A stretch of DNA of 64,000 bases from Roseateles toxinivorans (GCF_004362525.1 NZ_SNXS01000002.1:992001-1056000), one strand, 5' to 3'. Positions 1 through 8,588 are shown, counted from the first letter of the stretch. Notes: generated by a model from the letters alone, not told the origin. Numbers and translations are program-made.

Positions 1-1
1 A

Positions 2-430
2 TCGGTGGGCAAGGTGCAGCCGGAGGACCCGGGTGCCAAGGTCAACAACATCACGCTGAGAGGTACCAAGCTGGCGGCCAGCACCGGTACTTTTGCCCTT
101 TATGTCGAGCAGGCATTGATCCGAGACCTCACCGAGGCTGGGCTGTACGACAAGGCAGCGGGCAAGCGCCTTGATCTGCGCCTGGTCCGCAACGACATCG
201 ATGTGTCGGGCTTCAGCACTGGCGCGGGTGATATCGCGGCCGAGGTCACCGTGACCGAGGGCAGCAGCGTGCTCTTCAAGAAGCAGTTTGACGCCAGGAC
301 CCAGTTCGAGTCTTCCTTTGCCGGCGCCGTGGCCATACCCAAGGGCCAGGCCGAGTATCCGCGCCTCGTGCGCGAGCTGCTGTCGGTCATCTATCGCGAC
401 GCCGGTCTGGTGGCTGCGCTGAAGAAGTAG
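2..430 (+). CDS. Uncharacterised protein, 5' end outside the window
   Basis: The reading frame is open from the first bases, so the true start probably lies upstream; a GTG at 5 is only the first in-frame start codon. The visible 141 or so residues are polar, alternate beta-like and charged segments and end in Ala-Leu-Lys-Lys. No family or catalytic motif was recognised and no membrane segment is seen in this part. A lipoprotein gene follows 37 bp downstream on the same strand, so the two may be co-transcribed. Function unknown. Confidence 0.6.
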   Translation, partial: SVGKVQPEDPGAKVNNITLRGTKLAASTGTFALYVEQALIRDLTEAGLYDKAAGKRLDLRLVRNDIDVSGFSTGAGDIAAEVTVTEGSSVLFKKQFDARTQFESSFAGAVAIPKGQAEYPRLVRELLSVIYRDAGLVAALKK

Positions 431-467
431 AACAAGCTCATCCACCATTGTTCAGGGAATCAAGAAG

Positions 468-1085
468 ATGAACCGTATCACCTCTCATCCCGCATCTGCA
501 GCCCGCCTGCTGAAGCTGGCACTGGGCCTCGCCCTTGTGCTGATACTGGGTGCTTGTGCCCACCCGATCTCCATCGAGGCCAAGAGCGTGCCGCAGCGCA
601 ACGCTGGCGCCACCTCTTCGGCCAAGAAGGTGGTCTATGTGATGAGCGATACCGATCGCGCCAAGCAGGTCACGACGGAAGGCGGCGGCGGCGACAAGAT
701 CACTTATTTCCCCTACCGCGATTTCGAGCGCTCGCTGCGTGCGGCACTGGGTGCGAGCTTTGCCGACGTCAGCGTCGTCAAGGCGGCCACTGACCTACCG
801 GCCATAAAGGAGACCGGCGCGAGTTATGTGTTCGTGCCAGACATCATGACCCACTCCAGCTCGCCCTCGCTGCTGACCTGGCCACCGACCCGCTTCACCG
901 TGACCTTGGCGGTCGAGGTGCTGGATGCCACTGGCGCGCCCCAGACGAAAGTGCGCGTCGTCGGCAACGGTGCAGCCGAGTTCGAGGAATTCAAAGGTGA
1001 TTTCGGCCTGGCAGGCCGCCGCGCGGTCGAGGCTGCCGCGCAGGAGTTGGTAGTCGAGTTGAAGCGCAACGACAAGCTTCGCTGA
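468..1085 (+). CDS. Putative lipoprotein of unknown function
   Basis: A 205-residue protein with a clear lipoprotein signal: charged start, hydrophobic stretch at residues 15-28 and a lipobox Leu-Gly-Ala-Cys with Cys30 as the lipidated residue. Residue +2 is Ala, so Lol sorting would predict an outer-membrane location. The remainder is a mixed alpha/beta domain with no catalytic motif I recognise; it loosely resembles small DUF4823/DUF4410-type lipoproteins, but I do not assign it. It lies 37 bp after the preceding gene and probably shares its transcript. The start is the ATG at 468, preceded by an AAGA-rich stretch. Confidence 0.75.
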   Translation: MNRITSHPASAARLLKLALGLALVLILGACAHPISIEAKSVPQRNAGATSSAKKVVYVMSDTDRAKQVTTEGGGGDKITYFPYRDFERSLRAALGASFADVSVVKAATDLPAIKETGASYVFVPDIMTHSSSPSLLTWPPTRFTVTLAVEVLDATGAPQTKVRVVGNGAAEFEEFKGDFGLAGRRAVEAAAQELVVELKRNDKLR

Positions 1086-1140
1086 TGGTCTCTTTGGTGT
1101 CGGCAGGAACGGCGGATCGATCAGATGGCCGTCTGCCAGT

Positions 1141-1353
1141 GCCATTGCAGCTGGTGTCGCATTACCTGCCCAGCCTTTTCATCCGGACTGCGTGGATGCC
1201 GCGGCACGCGCCGCGACGAAGCTCGGCTACTCGAACAAGCCGGCCGTCTCAGGCGCCGGACATGACGCCGTCTACATGGCCAAGCTCGCCTCGGCCGGCT
1301 GCAATCTGCAGCTCCACGCCATGCTGGAGCGGGCTGAGCCCGTGCACAAATAG
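1141..1353 (+). pseudogene. Remnant of an M20-type Zn amidohydrolase (carbamoylase/allantoate amidohydrolase family)
   Basis: Reading the frame that ends at the TAG 1351-1353 gives a short segment with Phe-His-Pro-Asp-Cys-Val at about 1177-1194, followed by Ser-Gly-Ala-Gly-His-Asp-Ala-Val-Tyr-Met-Ala at about 1252-1284. The SGAGHDA block is a hallmark of the C-terminal half of hydantoinase/carbamoylase-type M20 amidases. The usual continuation (a Met-Ile-Phe-Val-Pro-Cys segment and an Ile-Ser-His-Asn-Glu motif) is missing and is replaced by unrelated sequence and a stop. No plausible start or N-terminal catalytic half exists upstream. I therefore read it as a decayed fragment, not a gene. The fragment's last codons run into the first copy of the hairpin repeat. 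Confidence 0.6.
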
Positions 1354-1466
1354 GCCGGCGGCCTGTTTGTGACTGGCGAAGGGCCGGGCCACTGGCCCGG
1401 CGCGCCCTGCAAGGGGAGCCCGTGCACAAATAGGCCGGCGGCCTGTTTGTGACTGGCGAAGGGCCG
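1336..1466. repeat. 51-bp direct repeat with hairpin, two copies 80 bp apart
   Basis: The 51 bases at 1336-1386 recur without change at 1416-1466. Each copy holds a stem-loop with arms CACAAATAGGCC and GGCCTGTTTGTG around a GGC loop; the only mismatch is T opposite G, which pairs in RNA. Between the copies lies a second hairpin, CCGGGCC-ACT-GGCCCGG (1384-1400). The arrangement looks like a partial tandem duplication of an 80-bp unit. It separates the lipoprotein gene and hydrolase remnant from the convergent DJ-1 family gene and may act as a transcription barrier, although no U-tract follows. Confidence 0.85.
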
Positions 1467-1476
1467 CTCGGGAGTC

Positions 1477-2154
1477 TCAGCGCAGCAACGCCAGCACGGC
1501 CTTGGCGGCCTGCTCCGACGAGGCCGGATTCTGGCCCGTGACCAGTTTGCCGTCGGTCAGCACATAGGGCTGCCAGTCAGCATCCTTGCTGTAGATGCCG
1601 CCGTTGGCCTTGAGCATGTCCTCGACCAGAAAGGGCACGACGTCGGTCAGCTGTACCGCCGCCTCCTCGCTGTTGGTGAAGCCGGTGACCTTGCGGCCGT
1701 TGACCAGCGGCGTGCCGTCGGCGTTCCTGGCGTGGCGAAGCACCCCGGGCGCATGGCACACCGCGGACACGGGCTTGTCGGCGCGGACCATGGTTTCGAT
1801 CAAGGCGATCGAATGAGGGTCTTCGGCCAGGTCCCACAGCGGGCCGTGGCCGCCCGGATAGAACACGGCGTCGAAATCCTCGGCCCTCATGTCGGCCAGT
1901 AGCGCGGTCTTGGCAAGCAGCGCGGTGGCCGCAACATCAGCGCGAAAGCGTTTCGTCGCCTCGGTGTGTGCGCTTGGGTCATCGCTCTTCGGATCCAGTG
2001 GTGGCTGGCCGCCCAGCGGCGAGGCCAGGGTGATGGCTGCGCCGGCATCCTTGAACGCGTAGTACGGTGCGGCAAATTCCTCCAGCCAGAAACCGGTTTT
2101 CTGGCCGGTGTTGCCGAGCTTGTCGTGCGAGGTAAGAACCATCAGGATATTCAT
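1477..2154 (-). CDS. DJ-1/PfpI family protein (type 1 glutamine amidotransferase-like, Hsp31-like)
   Basis: A 225-residue cytoplasmic protein. The nucleophile elbow Ser-Ala-Val-Cys-His-Ala-Pro-Gly places Cys133-His134 as the likely catalytic pair, preceded by the family's Phe-Tyr-Pro-Gly-Gly-His-Gly-Pro loop at residues 98-105. Acidic residues Glu25/Glu26 are at the position used by the HchA-like subgroup. Members act as glyoxalases, deglycase-like enzymes or stress chaperones; which applies here cannot be told. The start is the ATG at 2154, because AAGGAA lies just upstream and the longer frame adds only a Pro/His-rich tail. No operon partner is evident. Confidence 0.88.
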   Translation of the reverse strand: MNILMVLTSHDKLGNTGQKTGFWLEEFAAPYYAFKDAGAAITLASPLGGQPPLDPKSDDPSAHTEATKRFRADVAATALLAKTALLADMRAEDFDAVFYPGGHGPLWDLAEDPHSIALIETMVRADKPVSAVCHAPGVLRHARNADGTPLVNGRKVTGFTNSEEAAVQLTDVVPFLVEDMLKANGGIYSKDADWQPYVLTDGKLVTGQNPASSEQAAKAVLALLR

Positions 2155-2354
2155 GGCATGTTCCTTGTTGAGTGGGTGGGGCCGGGGGGCATAAGGGCGG
2201 TGAGTGAGTGTGCCCCCGTGCATCGGGCCGGCGGCAGAGGACGGTGCCGCGCCTCGGTGTCAGGATTTGCCGCGTCTCCTGCCGTGTTAGCTTCGGGCTT
2301 ACCGTCAGACTGGCATGGCGCTTTCGGCCCGGCGATCCTGCCGGAGGGCCTTGC

Positions 2355-3572
2355 TCACGCCACCACCCCCTTGCTGCGCAGTGCGGCGATCTGCTCTGCC
2401 GTAAGGCCCATGCCGGCCAGCACCGCGTCGGTGTCGTCGCCCAGGTGCGGGGCCGAGGTGCGCAGGCTGCCCGGCGTGGCCGACAGCTTGGGCACGACGC
2501 CGGGCACGTCCAGCGTGTAGCCGTCGCGGGTTTCCTGCGGAACTATCATGTCGCGGGCGCGGTAGTGCGGGTCCTCAACGATGTCCCTGGCGGTATAGAC
2601 CTTGCCGGCCGGCACGCGGGCTGTACCCAGCAGGGCCAGCACCTCGTCGACGCCGCGGCTCAGCGACCATTGCTCGATGGCCGCGTCGATCTCGGCCACG
2701 CGCACAACGCGGCCGGCGTTGTTGGCCAGGTCGGGCGCGTTGCCCAGGTCCATCCGGCCGATAGCCTCCATCAAGCGCTTGAAGATGCTGTCGCCATTGC
2801 CGGCGATCAGCACATAGCCGTCGCTGCATTTGTAGGCGTTCGAGGGCGCAATGCCGGGCAGGGCAGAGCCGGCCGCCTCGCGCACCGCACCGAAGGCGCT
2901 GTACTCGGGGATCAGGCTTTCCATCACATTGAACACGGCCTCATGCAGGGCCACGTCGATGACCTGGCCCTGGCCACCGTTGACCTTGCGGTGGTACAGG
3001 GCGGTCAGCACACCGATCACCCCGTGCAGGGCGGCCAGCGTGTCGCCGATCGACACGCCCACGCGCACCGGCACTCGGCCCGGCTCGCCGGTCAGGTGGC
3101 GCAGGCCGCCCATCGCCTCACCGATGGCGCCGAAACCGGGCAGGTCGCGGTAGGGGCCGGTCTGGCCGTAGCCGGAGATGCGCAGCATCACCAGGCCGGG
3201 GTTCAGCGCACTCAATTGCTCCCAGCCCATGCCCCAGCCTTCCAGCGTGCCGGGGCGGAAGTTCTCGATCAGCACATCGGCCTCGGCTATCAGCCTGCGG
3301 GCAATGTCCTGGCCTTCCTCGGTGCGCAGGTCCAGCGCCAGCGACTGCTTGTTGCGTGACGACACCTGCCACCAGACCGAGGTGCCATTCTTCAGCAGTC
3401 GCCAATTGCGCAACGGGTCGCCGGCGCCCGGGGCCTCGATCTTGATCACCTCGGCGCCGAAGTCGCCCAGCGTCTTGCCGGCAAAGGGCCCGGCAATCAG
3501 CTGGCCCATCTCGATCACGCGCAGGCCCTGGAGGGCGTTGGGGTGCAGCGCAGGCGGGTTTGGCTTCATCAT
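2355..3572 (-). CDS. CaiB/BaiF family CoA transferase (class III)
   Basis: A 405-residue cytosolic enzyme expected to move CoA between carboxylic acids. The N-terminus has the family's Leu-Arg-Val-Ile-Glu-Met-Gly...Gly-Pro-Phe-Ala segment (17-32) and Glu-Val-Ile-Lys-Ile-Glu (41-46). The catalytic aspartate is Asp177 in Ser-Ile-Gly-Asp, aligned by context with Asp169 of formyl-CoA transferase. A Gly-Arg/Asn-Gly-Gly-Gln-Gly loop follows at about 198-203. Length is typical. There is no partner dehydrogenase or racemase beside it, so the substrate is unknown. Two adjacent ATG codons (3572, 3569) could serve as start. Confidence 0.9.
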   Translation of the reverse strand: MMKPNPPALHPNALQGLRVIEMGQLIAGPFAGKTLGDFGAEVIKIEAPGAGDPLRNWRLLKNGTSVWWQVSSRNKQSLALDLRTEEGQDIARRLIAEADVLIENFRPGTLEGWGMGWEQLSALNPGLVMLRISGYGQTGPYRDLPGFGAIGEAMGGLRHLTGEPGRVPVRVGVSIGDTLAALHGVIGVLTALYHRKVNGGQGQVIDVALHEAVFNVMESLIPEYSAFGAVREAAGSALPGIAPSNAYKCSDGYVLIAGNGDSIFKRLMEAIGRMDLGNAPDLANNAGRVVRVAEIDAAIEQWSLSRGVDEVLALLGTARVPAGKVYTARDIVEDPHYRARDMIVPQETRDGYTLDVPGVVPKLSATPGSLRTSAPHLGDDTDAVLAGMGLTAEQIAALRSKGVVA

Positions 3573-3654
3573 CGGGCTCGCGATTGGGGAGCCCCGATGG
3601 TAGCGAGTGGCGGCCAGCGACGGCCACAGGGCAGCCGCCGGATCGACCCTTGCG

Positions 3655-5196
3655 TCAGACCTCGAAGGCGCTGACCAGGGCGGTCAGGCGATGCGTCTGC
3701 CCGCGCAGCGACTCGGCTGCCGCGGCGGCCTCCTCGACCAGCGCGGCATTCTGCTGGGTGGTGCGGTCGATGTCGGCAATCGCCAGGTTCACTTCCTCTA
3801 TGCCCGAGGTCTGCTCGCGACTGGCGGCGCTGATCTCGCTGATGATGTCGGCCACCTTGCGCACCGACAGCATCACCTCGCCCATCGTGCGGCCGGCTTC
3901 ATCCACCATGTCCGAACCCGCCTGGGTGCTGGTCACGGCCGAGCGGATCAGGGTCTCGATCTCCTTGGCCGCCTGCGTCGTGCGCTGCGACAGGGTGCGC
4001 ACCTCCGAGGCCACGACGGCGAAGCCGCGGCCGTGTTCGCCGGCCCGTGCCGCCTCGACGGCGGCATTCAGCGCCAGGATGTTGGTCTGGAAGGCGATGC
4101 TGTTGATCACCGAGGTGATGTCGCCGATCTTCCGCGAGTTGTCGTTGATGGCGCTCATCGTGCCGATGACCTTGCTCACCACCTCATGACCCTGCTCGGC
4201 GCGGCGCGCCGCGCCCTGCGACAGCTCCTGGGCATGGGCGGCGTTCTGCGCGTTCTGCTTGACCGTGCTGGTCAGGTGCTCGACGCTGGAGGCGGTCTGC
4301 TCCAGCGCGCTGGCCTGCGATTCGGTGCGCGAAGACAGGTCCGAGTTGCCCTGGGCGATCTCGGTCGAGGCGCCATCGATCGCATTCGCACCCATGCGCA
4401 CCTCGCTGACCATGCGGGCCAGGCTGTCGCGCATGTCGCGCAGCGCGCTCAGCAGCAGCGTGGCCTCGTCATTGCCGCTGAGGGCGATGTCCGAGGCCAG
4501 GTCGCCCTTGGCGACGCGGGCCGCGGCATCGACCGCGGTCTGCAGCGGGCGGGTGATGCTGATCGTGAGGCGCCAGGCGGTCAGCGCGGCAAGCGCCAGC
4601 AGCAGCACGCCCGCGGCGGCAATCACCCGCTCGGTGTTGCGGTTGCTGGCGTTGGCCTGCGCGGTGGCTTCGGCCGTGTGCTCTTTTTGCATCTGGATGA
4701 ACTTGGCCAGCTCGGCGTTGGCCTGGTTCAGCAGGGGGTCGATCTTGCCGGTGATCACGGCACCGGCCTGCTCGGTGTTGAACTGCGCCGCCAGGTCAAC
4801 GGCTTCCTTGAAGTGCTTTTCCATCAAGTTGTCGATTTCGCCCAGCCGCTTGAAGACTGCGCGCTCGTCGGCATCGAGCTCGGTGGCCTCCAGCTTGTTG
4901 CGGGTGGCCAGGTAGTTGCCGCGTTCCTTCTTCGCCTGCGCCTCATCCTTCTGCACGGCCTCGACCTGGGTCTGCAGGCCCATGTTTCGCACCGCCACGG
5001 CGCTGCTGAGCAGGGCGTGGCGCATGGCCACCGCCTGGTCTTCCTGGGCTGCTGACACCTGCAGCGTCTGCAGCAGGGCGCCACGGCTGCTCGCATTGCT
5101 GACCATGGCGCCGACCAGCATGGCGCTGGCCGAAGCCAGGATGACGCCGAAGCCCAGCCCGAAACGGGCACCTATCTTGAGATTGCGCAAATTCAT
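3655..5196 (-). CDS. Methyl-accepting chemotaxis protein
   Basis: A 513-residue chemoreceptor. It has a membrane segment at about residues 12-34, a helical periplasmic region to about 187 resembling four-helix-bundle sensor domains, a second membrane segment at about 190-210, HAMP at about 211-265 and a long cytoplasmic coiled coil. The signalling tip is well preserved: [18 protein letters not shown]. The protein ends shortly after the methylation helix, without the tethering pentapeptide that binds CheR. The start is the ATG at 5196 with GGGAG upstream; the longer frame would run into the terminator. It lies directly downstream of the secreted Cache protein, which could supply its ligand. 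Confidence 0.93.
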   Translation of the reverse strand: MNLRNLKIGARFGLGFGVILASASAMLVGAMVSNASSRGALLQTLQVSAAQEDQAVAMRHALLSSAVAVRNMGLQTQVEAVQKDEAQAKKERGNYLATRNKLEATELDADERAVFKRLGEIDNLMEKHFKEAVDLAAQFNTEQAGAVITGKIDPLLNQANAELAKFIQMQKEHTAEATAQANASNRNTERVIAAAGVLLLALAALTAWRLTISITRPLQTAVDAAARVAKGDLASDIALSGNDEATLLLSALRDMRDSLARMVSEVRMGANAIDGASTEIAQGNSDLSSRTESQASALEQTASSVEHLTSTVKQNAQNAAHAQELSQGAARRAEQGHEVVSKVIGTMSAINDNSRKIGDITSVINSIAFQTNILALNAAVEAARAGEHGRGFAVVASEVRTLSQRTTQAAKEIETLIRSAVTSTQAGSDMVDEAGRTMGEVMLSVRKVADIISEISAASREQTSGIEEVNLAIADIDRTTQQNAALVEEAAAAAESLRGQTHRLTALVSAFEV

Positions 5197-5211
5197 GGCG
5201 GTGACGAGCTC

Positions 5212-5248
5212 CCGAGAAGAGAAAGGCCCGCAACATCGCCGCGGGCCT
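5212..5248 (-). terminator. Rho-independent terminator after the Cache gene
   Basis: On the minus strand an 8-bp perfect stem AGGCCCGC/GCGGGCCT (5224-5231 and 5241-5248) with a 9-base loop is followed by TTTCTCTTCT. It lies between the Cache protein gene and the chemoreceptor, so the two are probably separable transcripts despite their tandem order. Confidence 0.7.
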
Positions 5249-5295
5249 GGGGTGCCGATGCCAGGCCGCCTGGGCAGCATGGCCGGCAGCGAGGA

Positions 5296-5766
5296 TCAGC
5301 CCTTGTAGATGCCGCAGCCGACCAGGGTGTCGCCCACGCGCTCAAGATACATGGCCTTGCCTTCGATCTTCTGCGTCACCGGATTCAGGAACTTGTAGCC
5401 CTCGACCCAGCCCTTGCCCTTGGTCTTGGCCAGTTCGACGAACATCTGGATCAGCGGCTTGCCGTCCGGGTCCTTGAGGCCGATCAGGTCCTTGCCCACC
5501 AGCTTGGGGTTGGCGCCCTGGGCCAGGTTCTTGCCATTCAGGTCGTAAACAATGATGTAGAGGTCACGGTCCTTGAATGACTTGCCATTGGTGAACTCCT
5601 CGTATGACTTCTCCGGCCCGTTGGCCTTGATATAGGCCACGGCCTTCTTGACCATGGCCTCGGCCTCGGCGGCCGTGCCTTGCTCGGCGGCGTGGGCCGC
5701 GCCCAGCATCACCAAGCTCATCAGCGCAGCGCGCACAAAACCCTTGAACAGCGAAAAACTCTTCAT
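5296..5766 (-). CDS. Secreted single-Cache-domain protein
   Basis: A 156-residue protein with a signal peptide (residues 1-26, ending Ala-His-Ala-Ala) and one compact domain of the single Cache type. It has Met-Val-Lys-Lys-Ala-Val early, then Asp-Leu-Tyr-Ile-Ile-Val-Tyr-Asp-Leu-Asn-Gly-Lys and Gly-Lys-Gly-Trp-Val-Glu-Gly-Tyr, as in Cache sensors that bind small ligands in the periplasm. It has no membrane anchor or output domain. The start is the ATG at 5766, with GGAGA upstream. Placed just before a chemoreceptor on the same strand, it may be a stand-alone binding protein for that receptor; this is inference. Confidence 0.85.
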   Translation of the reverse strand: MKSFSLFKGFVRAALMSLVMLGAAHAAEQGTAAEAEAMVKKAVAYIKANGPEKSYEEFTNGKSFKDRDLYIIVYDLNGKNLAQGANPKLVGKDLIGLKDPDGKPLIQMFVELAKTKGKGWVEGYKFLNPVTQKIEGKAMYLERVGDTLVGCGIYKG

Positions 5767-5994
5767 TGACCGTCTCCGTTGGAAAATTGCGTGAGCCCTG
5801 AGGATCCTGAGGTGGACGCCCCGTGTGCCTTCATATCGGCAGCGAAACGGGCGGATTGATGTACGAAGGCAATTAAACCCACGGTCTGCAGCCCTTGTCC
5901 TCGAAATCTGTGGGGTCCCGTCACATTGGCGACAGCGCAGCTGGCAATACTTGGCACCTGGCCTGTTCATGAGGCTGCACCCGCTGCGGTCAGC

Positions 5995-6008
5995 TTGATG
6001 AAAATCAA
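5995..6008. promoter_or_regulatory. Perfect FNR/Anr-type box TTGAT-N4-ATCAA
   Basis: The sequence TTGATGAAAATCAA matches the FNR/Anr consensus at all ten specified bases. It lies in the 382-bp gap between the divergent Cache gene and the HD-GYP-like gene. A TAGTAT hexamer at 6051-6056, if used as a -10, would place the box centre near -61.5 for the rightward gene, a normal position for activation by this family. No other structure was seen in the gap. Confidence 0.6.
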
Positions 6009-6148
6009 CGCGTCGGCGCGCTGATCGCACAACACCGGTGCACGCAGGATTAGTATGAAAACCTTGTTCATTCAGCGCCCGGACCGTCGCTGCCCGGTAG
6101 CGCGGGCGGCCTGTGAGGTCGCTGACAATTGATTGGCTACCTCGGAAA

Positions 6149-7465
6149 ATGAGCGAAGCGGCAGACAACAGCGTCAACCCCCACTATCTGGATCATGTCG
6201 TGGCCACCGGCCGGCAGTATGAGGTGGAGGCCAGCGAGGACATCATGGCCGGCAACGGCATGAAGCTGCTCGCCAAGGGCGCCCGAATCAACGCCGATGT
6301 GCGCGACCGCCTGCTGCAGCACAAGCTGAGCAAGCCGCTGGAGGACTGCGTGCAGGTGGTGGACGGGGTGGTGCCGGCCCGGTTCGGCCCCATCGCCGAG
6401 GAATTGATGGGCCAGCATGCGCTGCTGGCCGCGCTGTGCACGCCTAAGCTGGCCCAGCAGGGGCTGCCGCAGTCGCTGGCCAAGCTGCGCCTCAGTCTGC
6501 CGGTGCAGTCGTTGCTGACGGTGTATTCCGAGTATCAGGGCGACCGGCTCAGGCACACGGTCGGCGTTTCGCTGATCGCGATGGCGCTGGCCCGCCACCT
6601 GCTGCCGGGCCAGGTCGATCACCAGCGCATGCTGGCCCTGGCAGGCCTGGTCCATGATGTCGGCGAGCTGTACATCGACCCTGTGTATCTGCGCCGCGAA
6701 GAAACGCTGAGCCCGGAGGGCTGGAAGCACATCGTGCTGCACCCTGTGGTGGGCCATCGCGTGCTGCACAAGATGCTGGGCGCCGGCCCGGCCGTGGCCG
6801 AGGCGGTGCTGATGCACCATGAGCGGCTGGACGGCTTTGGCTATCCGTATGGCATAGCGGCCGAGCGTCTGAGCCTGGATGGCCAGATTCTTGGCGTCGC
6901 CGAGTGGCTGATGGCGCTGATCGAGTCGGGGCTGTCGCCGCTGGAGCGCGCCAGCGTGGCCACCAAGCTGATACCCGGCGAGTTCAGCAGCGAGTTGCTC
7001 GAATGGGTGGCGGCCTCGGCCGGCGCCAGCCCCGGCATGCAGCAGGCCCGCGAGGCCCCGGCGCCGCTGGAGCTGGCCGTGCCCCGGCTGGAGCGGCTGG
7101 CCACGCTGTTGGCGCGCTTCGGCGCCCTGCGCGGCTGGATTGACGCCCACATCGCCGAGGCCGGGCCCGAGCTGGGCCAGCAGCTGCAAAGCGGCGCGCA
7201 GCGCCTCTTGCGCATCCAGCGTGCCTTCAGCAGCGCCGGCCTGGACATTGCCGAGCCTGTGGTGCTGTTGCGTCAGCTGGCCGCCGTCCGCGAGCCCGGC
7301 ATGCATCTGGAGGTGATGCTGGTGCTCAGCGAGCTCGAATGGCGCTTGCGCGAGCTGGAGCGCGAGGCCCTGCTGCGCGGTGGCCTGATGGGCGCTGACG
7401 ACCGTGCGGTGATGCTGGAAATGGTGCAGCGGCTGACCGAGGGCTTGGGCGACGCCCCCGTCTGA
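6149..7465 (+). CDS. HD-GYP-like domain protein (possible cyclic-di-GMP phosphodiesterase)
   Basis: A 438-residue soluble protein. Residues 130-235 carry an HD-type metal site: His136, His169-Asp170, His203, His223-His224 and the tail His-His-Glu-Arg-Leu-Asp-Gly-Phe-Gly-Tyr-Pro, which is the GYP signature. The usual His-Asp-Ile-Gly-Lys is His-Asp-Val-Gly-Glu here, so the lysine is replaced and activity is uncertain. The N-terminal 110 residues are a small domain of unknown type, and about 200 residues after the HD core are helical and unassigned. The start is the ATG at 6149, since the longer frame adds no conserved residues; the ribosome site is weak. Regulation by an FNR-type protein is suggested by the box upstream. 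Confidence 0.8.
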   Translation: MSEAADNSVNPHYLDHVVATGRQYEVEASEDIMAGNGMKLLAKGARINADVRDRLLQHKLSKPLEDCVQVVDGVVPARFGPIAEELMGQHALLAALCTPKLAQQGLPQSLAKLRLSLPVQSLLTVYSEYQGDRLRHTVGVSLIAMALARHLLPGQVDHQRMLALAGLVHDVGELYIDPVYLRREETLSPEGWKHIVLHPVVGHRVLHKMLGAGPAVAEAVLMHHERLDGFGYPYGIAAERLSLDGQILGVAEWLMALIESGLSPLERASVATKLIPGEFSSELLEWVAASAGASPGMQQAREAPAPLELAVPRLERLATLLARFGALRGWIDAHIAEAGPELGQQLQSGAQRLLRIQRAFSSAGLDIAEPVVLLRQLAAVREPGMHLEVMLVLSELEWRLRELEREALLRGGLMGADDRAVMLEMVQRLTEGLGDAPV

Positions 7466-7560
7466 TCACGGCCCAGTCGAGTTTGGGGCGGGCGCGCGAG
7501 GGCGGCCGCCCGCATTGCGTGGACAATGGGCCCCCGTCTCAACGCAGAAAGCAGCCCCCG

Positions 7561-8532
7561 ATGTCGATTCAATGGTTCCCCGGCCACATGCACCTGACCC
7601 GTCAGGCCATTGCCGAGCGCATCAAGGACATCGATGTGGTGCTGGAAATGCTCGATGCGCGGCTGCCGGGTTCCAGCGCCAATCCGCTGCTGGCCGAGCT
7701 GACCAAGGCCAAACCGGCCCTGAAGGTGTTGAACAAGCAGGATCTGGCCGATGTGGCGCGCACCGCGCTGTGGCTGGCCCACTACAACGCCAGGCCCAAC
7801 ACCCGGGCGATCAGCCTGGACGCCAGCGTCACCGCGCCGGCCAAGGCCCTGATCAAGGCCTGCCAGGAGCTGGCGCCGCTGCGCGGCGGGCTGACCAAGC
7901 CGATGCGGGTGCTGGTCTGCGGCATTCCCAACGTCGGCAAATCGACTCTGATCAACACCTTGACCGGCAAGCGCGCCGCCAAGACCGGCGACGAAGCAGG
8001 TGTCACCAAGGCCGAGCAGCGCATCAATCTGGCGCCCGACTTCGTGCTCTACGACACCCCGGGGGTGCTGTGGCCCAAGATCATTGTCGCCAAGAGCGGC
8101 TACAACCTGGCTGCCAGCGGCGCCATCGGGCGCAATGCCTTCGACGAGGAAGAGGTGGCGCTGGAGCTGCTGCACTACCTGATCCCCAACTACGGGGCGG
8201 CGCTGCAGGCACGCTACCAGCTGGACGTGGTCGAGGGCCAGAGCGACGAGCAGGTGCTGGAGGCGGTGGCGCGCAAGCGTGCGCCGTTGCTGGGCAGGGG
8301 CCGTGCCAATCTGCAAAAGGCGGCCGAGATCGTGATTCACGATTTTCGCCACGGTGTGCTGGGCGCCATCAGCCTTGAGACACCAGAGGAGTTCGCCGCC
8401 TGGCATGCCGAGGGCCACAAGCTGGACGCCGAGCGCAAGGCCAAGAAGCAGTCGCTGCAGGACCAGGGGCTGATCAAGGTCAAGCCGCCGAAGAAGGTCA
8501 AGACCGACGCGCGGGCCAAGAACAAAGCGTAG
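7561..8532 (+). CDS. YlqF/RbgA-like ribosome biogenesis GTPase
   Basis: A 323-residue circularly permuted GTPase. The G4 motif Asn-Lys-Gln-Asp (58-61) comes before G1 Gly-Ile-Pro-Asn-Val-Gly-Lys-Ser-Thr (121-129) and G3 Asp-Thr-Pro-Gly (165-168), the order typical of the YlqF/YawG family that helps mature the large ribosomal subunit. The N-terminal Gln-Trp-Phe-Pro-Gly-His-Met is also typical. The C-terminus is rich in Lys, suited to RNA binding. The ATG at 7561 begins at the conserved N-terminal motif; the extended frame upstream is not conserved-looking. Confidence 0.92.
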   Translation: MSIQWFPGHMHLTRQAIAERIKDIDVVLEMLDARLPGSSANPLLAELTKAKPALKVLNKQDLADVARTALWLAHYNARPNTRAISLDASVTAPAKALIKACQELAPLRGGLTKPMRVLVCGIPNVGKSTLINTLTGKRAAKTGDEAGVTKAEQRINLAPDFVLYDTPGVLWPKIIVAKSGYNLAASGAIGRNAFDEEEVALELLHYLIPNYGAALQARYQLDVVEGQSDEQVLEAVARKRAPLLGRGRANLQKAAEIVIHDFRHGVLGAISLETPEEFAAWHAEGHKLDAERKAKKQSLQDQGLIKVKPPKKVKTDARAKNKA

Positions 8533-8588
8533 GGTCTGGCCTCAAGCGCGCCCTCACGATCTTTGTGTAAGCTCCGGGTCAGTCAAGC

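Noticed and set aside
1085-1372. A 95-codon plus-strand frame after the lipoprotein gene
   Set aside because: It is out of frame with the amidohydrolase remnant and its translation is rich in Pro, Ser and Arg with no family; it is a shadow frame.
3573-3654. A stem-loop just before the CoA transferase start
   Set aside because: The stem CGGGCTC/GAGCCCCG has a bulge and no known leader or riboswitch pattern; short GC stems are common in this DNA.
5952-5967. A sigma-54-like promoter TGGCAC-N5-CTGTT before the HD-GYP-like gene
   Set aside because: The -24 part fits, but the -12 part has two mismatches, including the essential C; not enough for a call.
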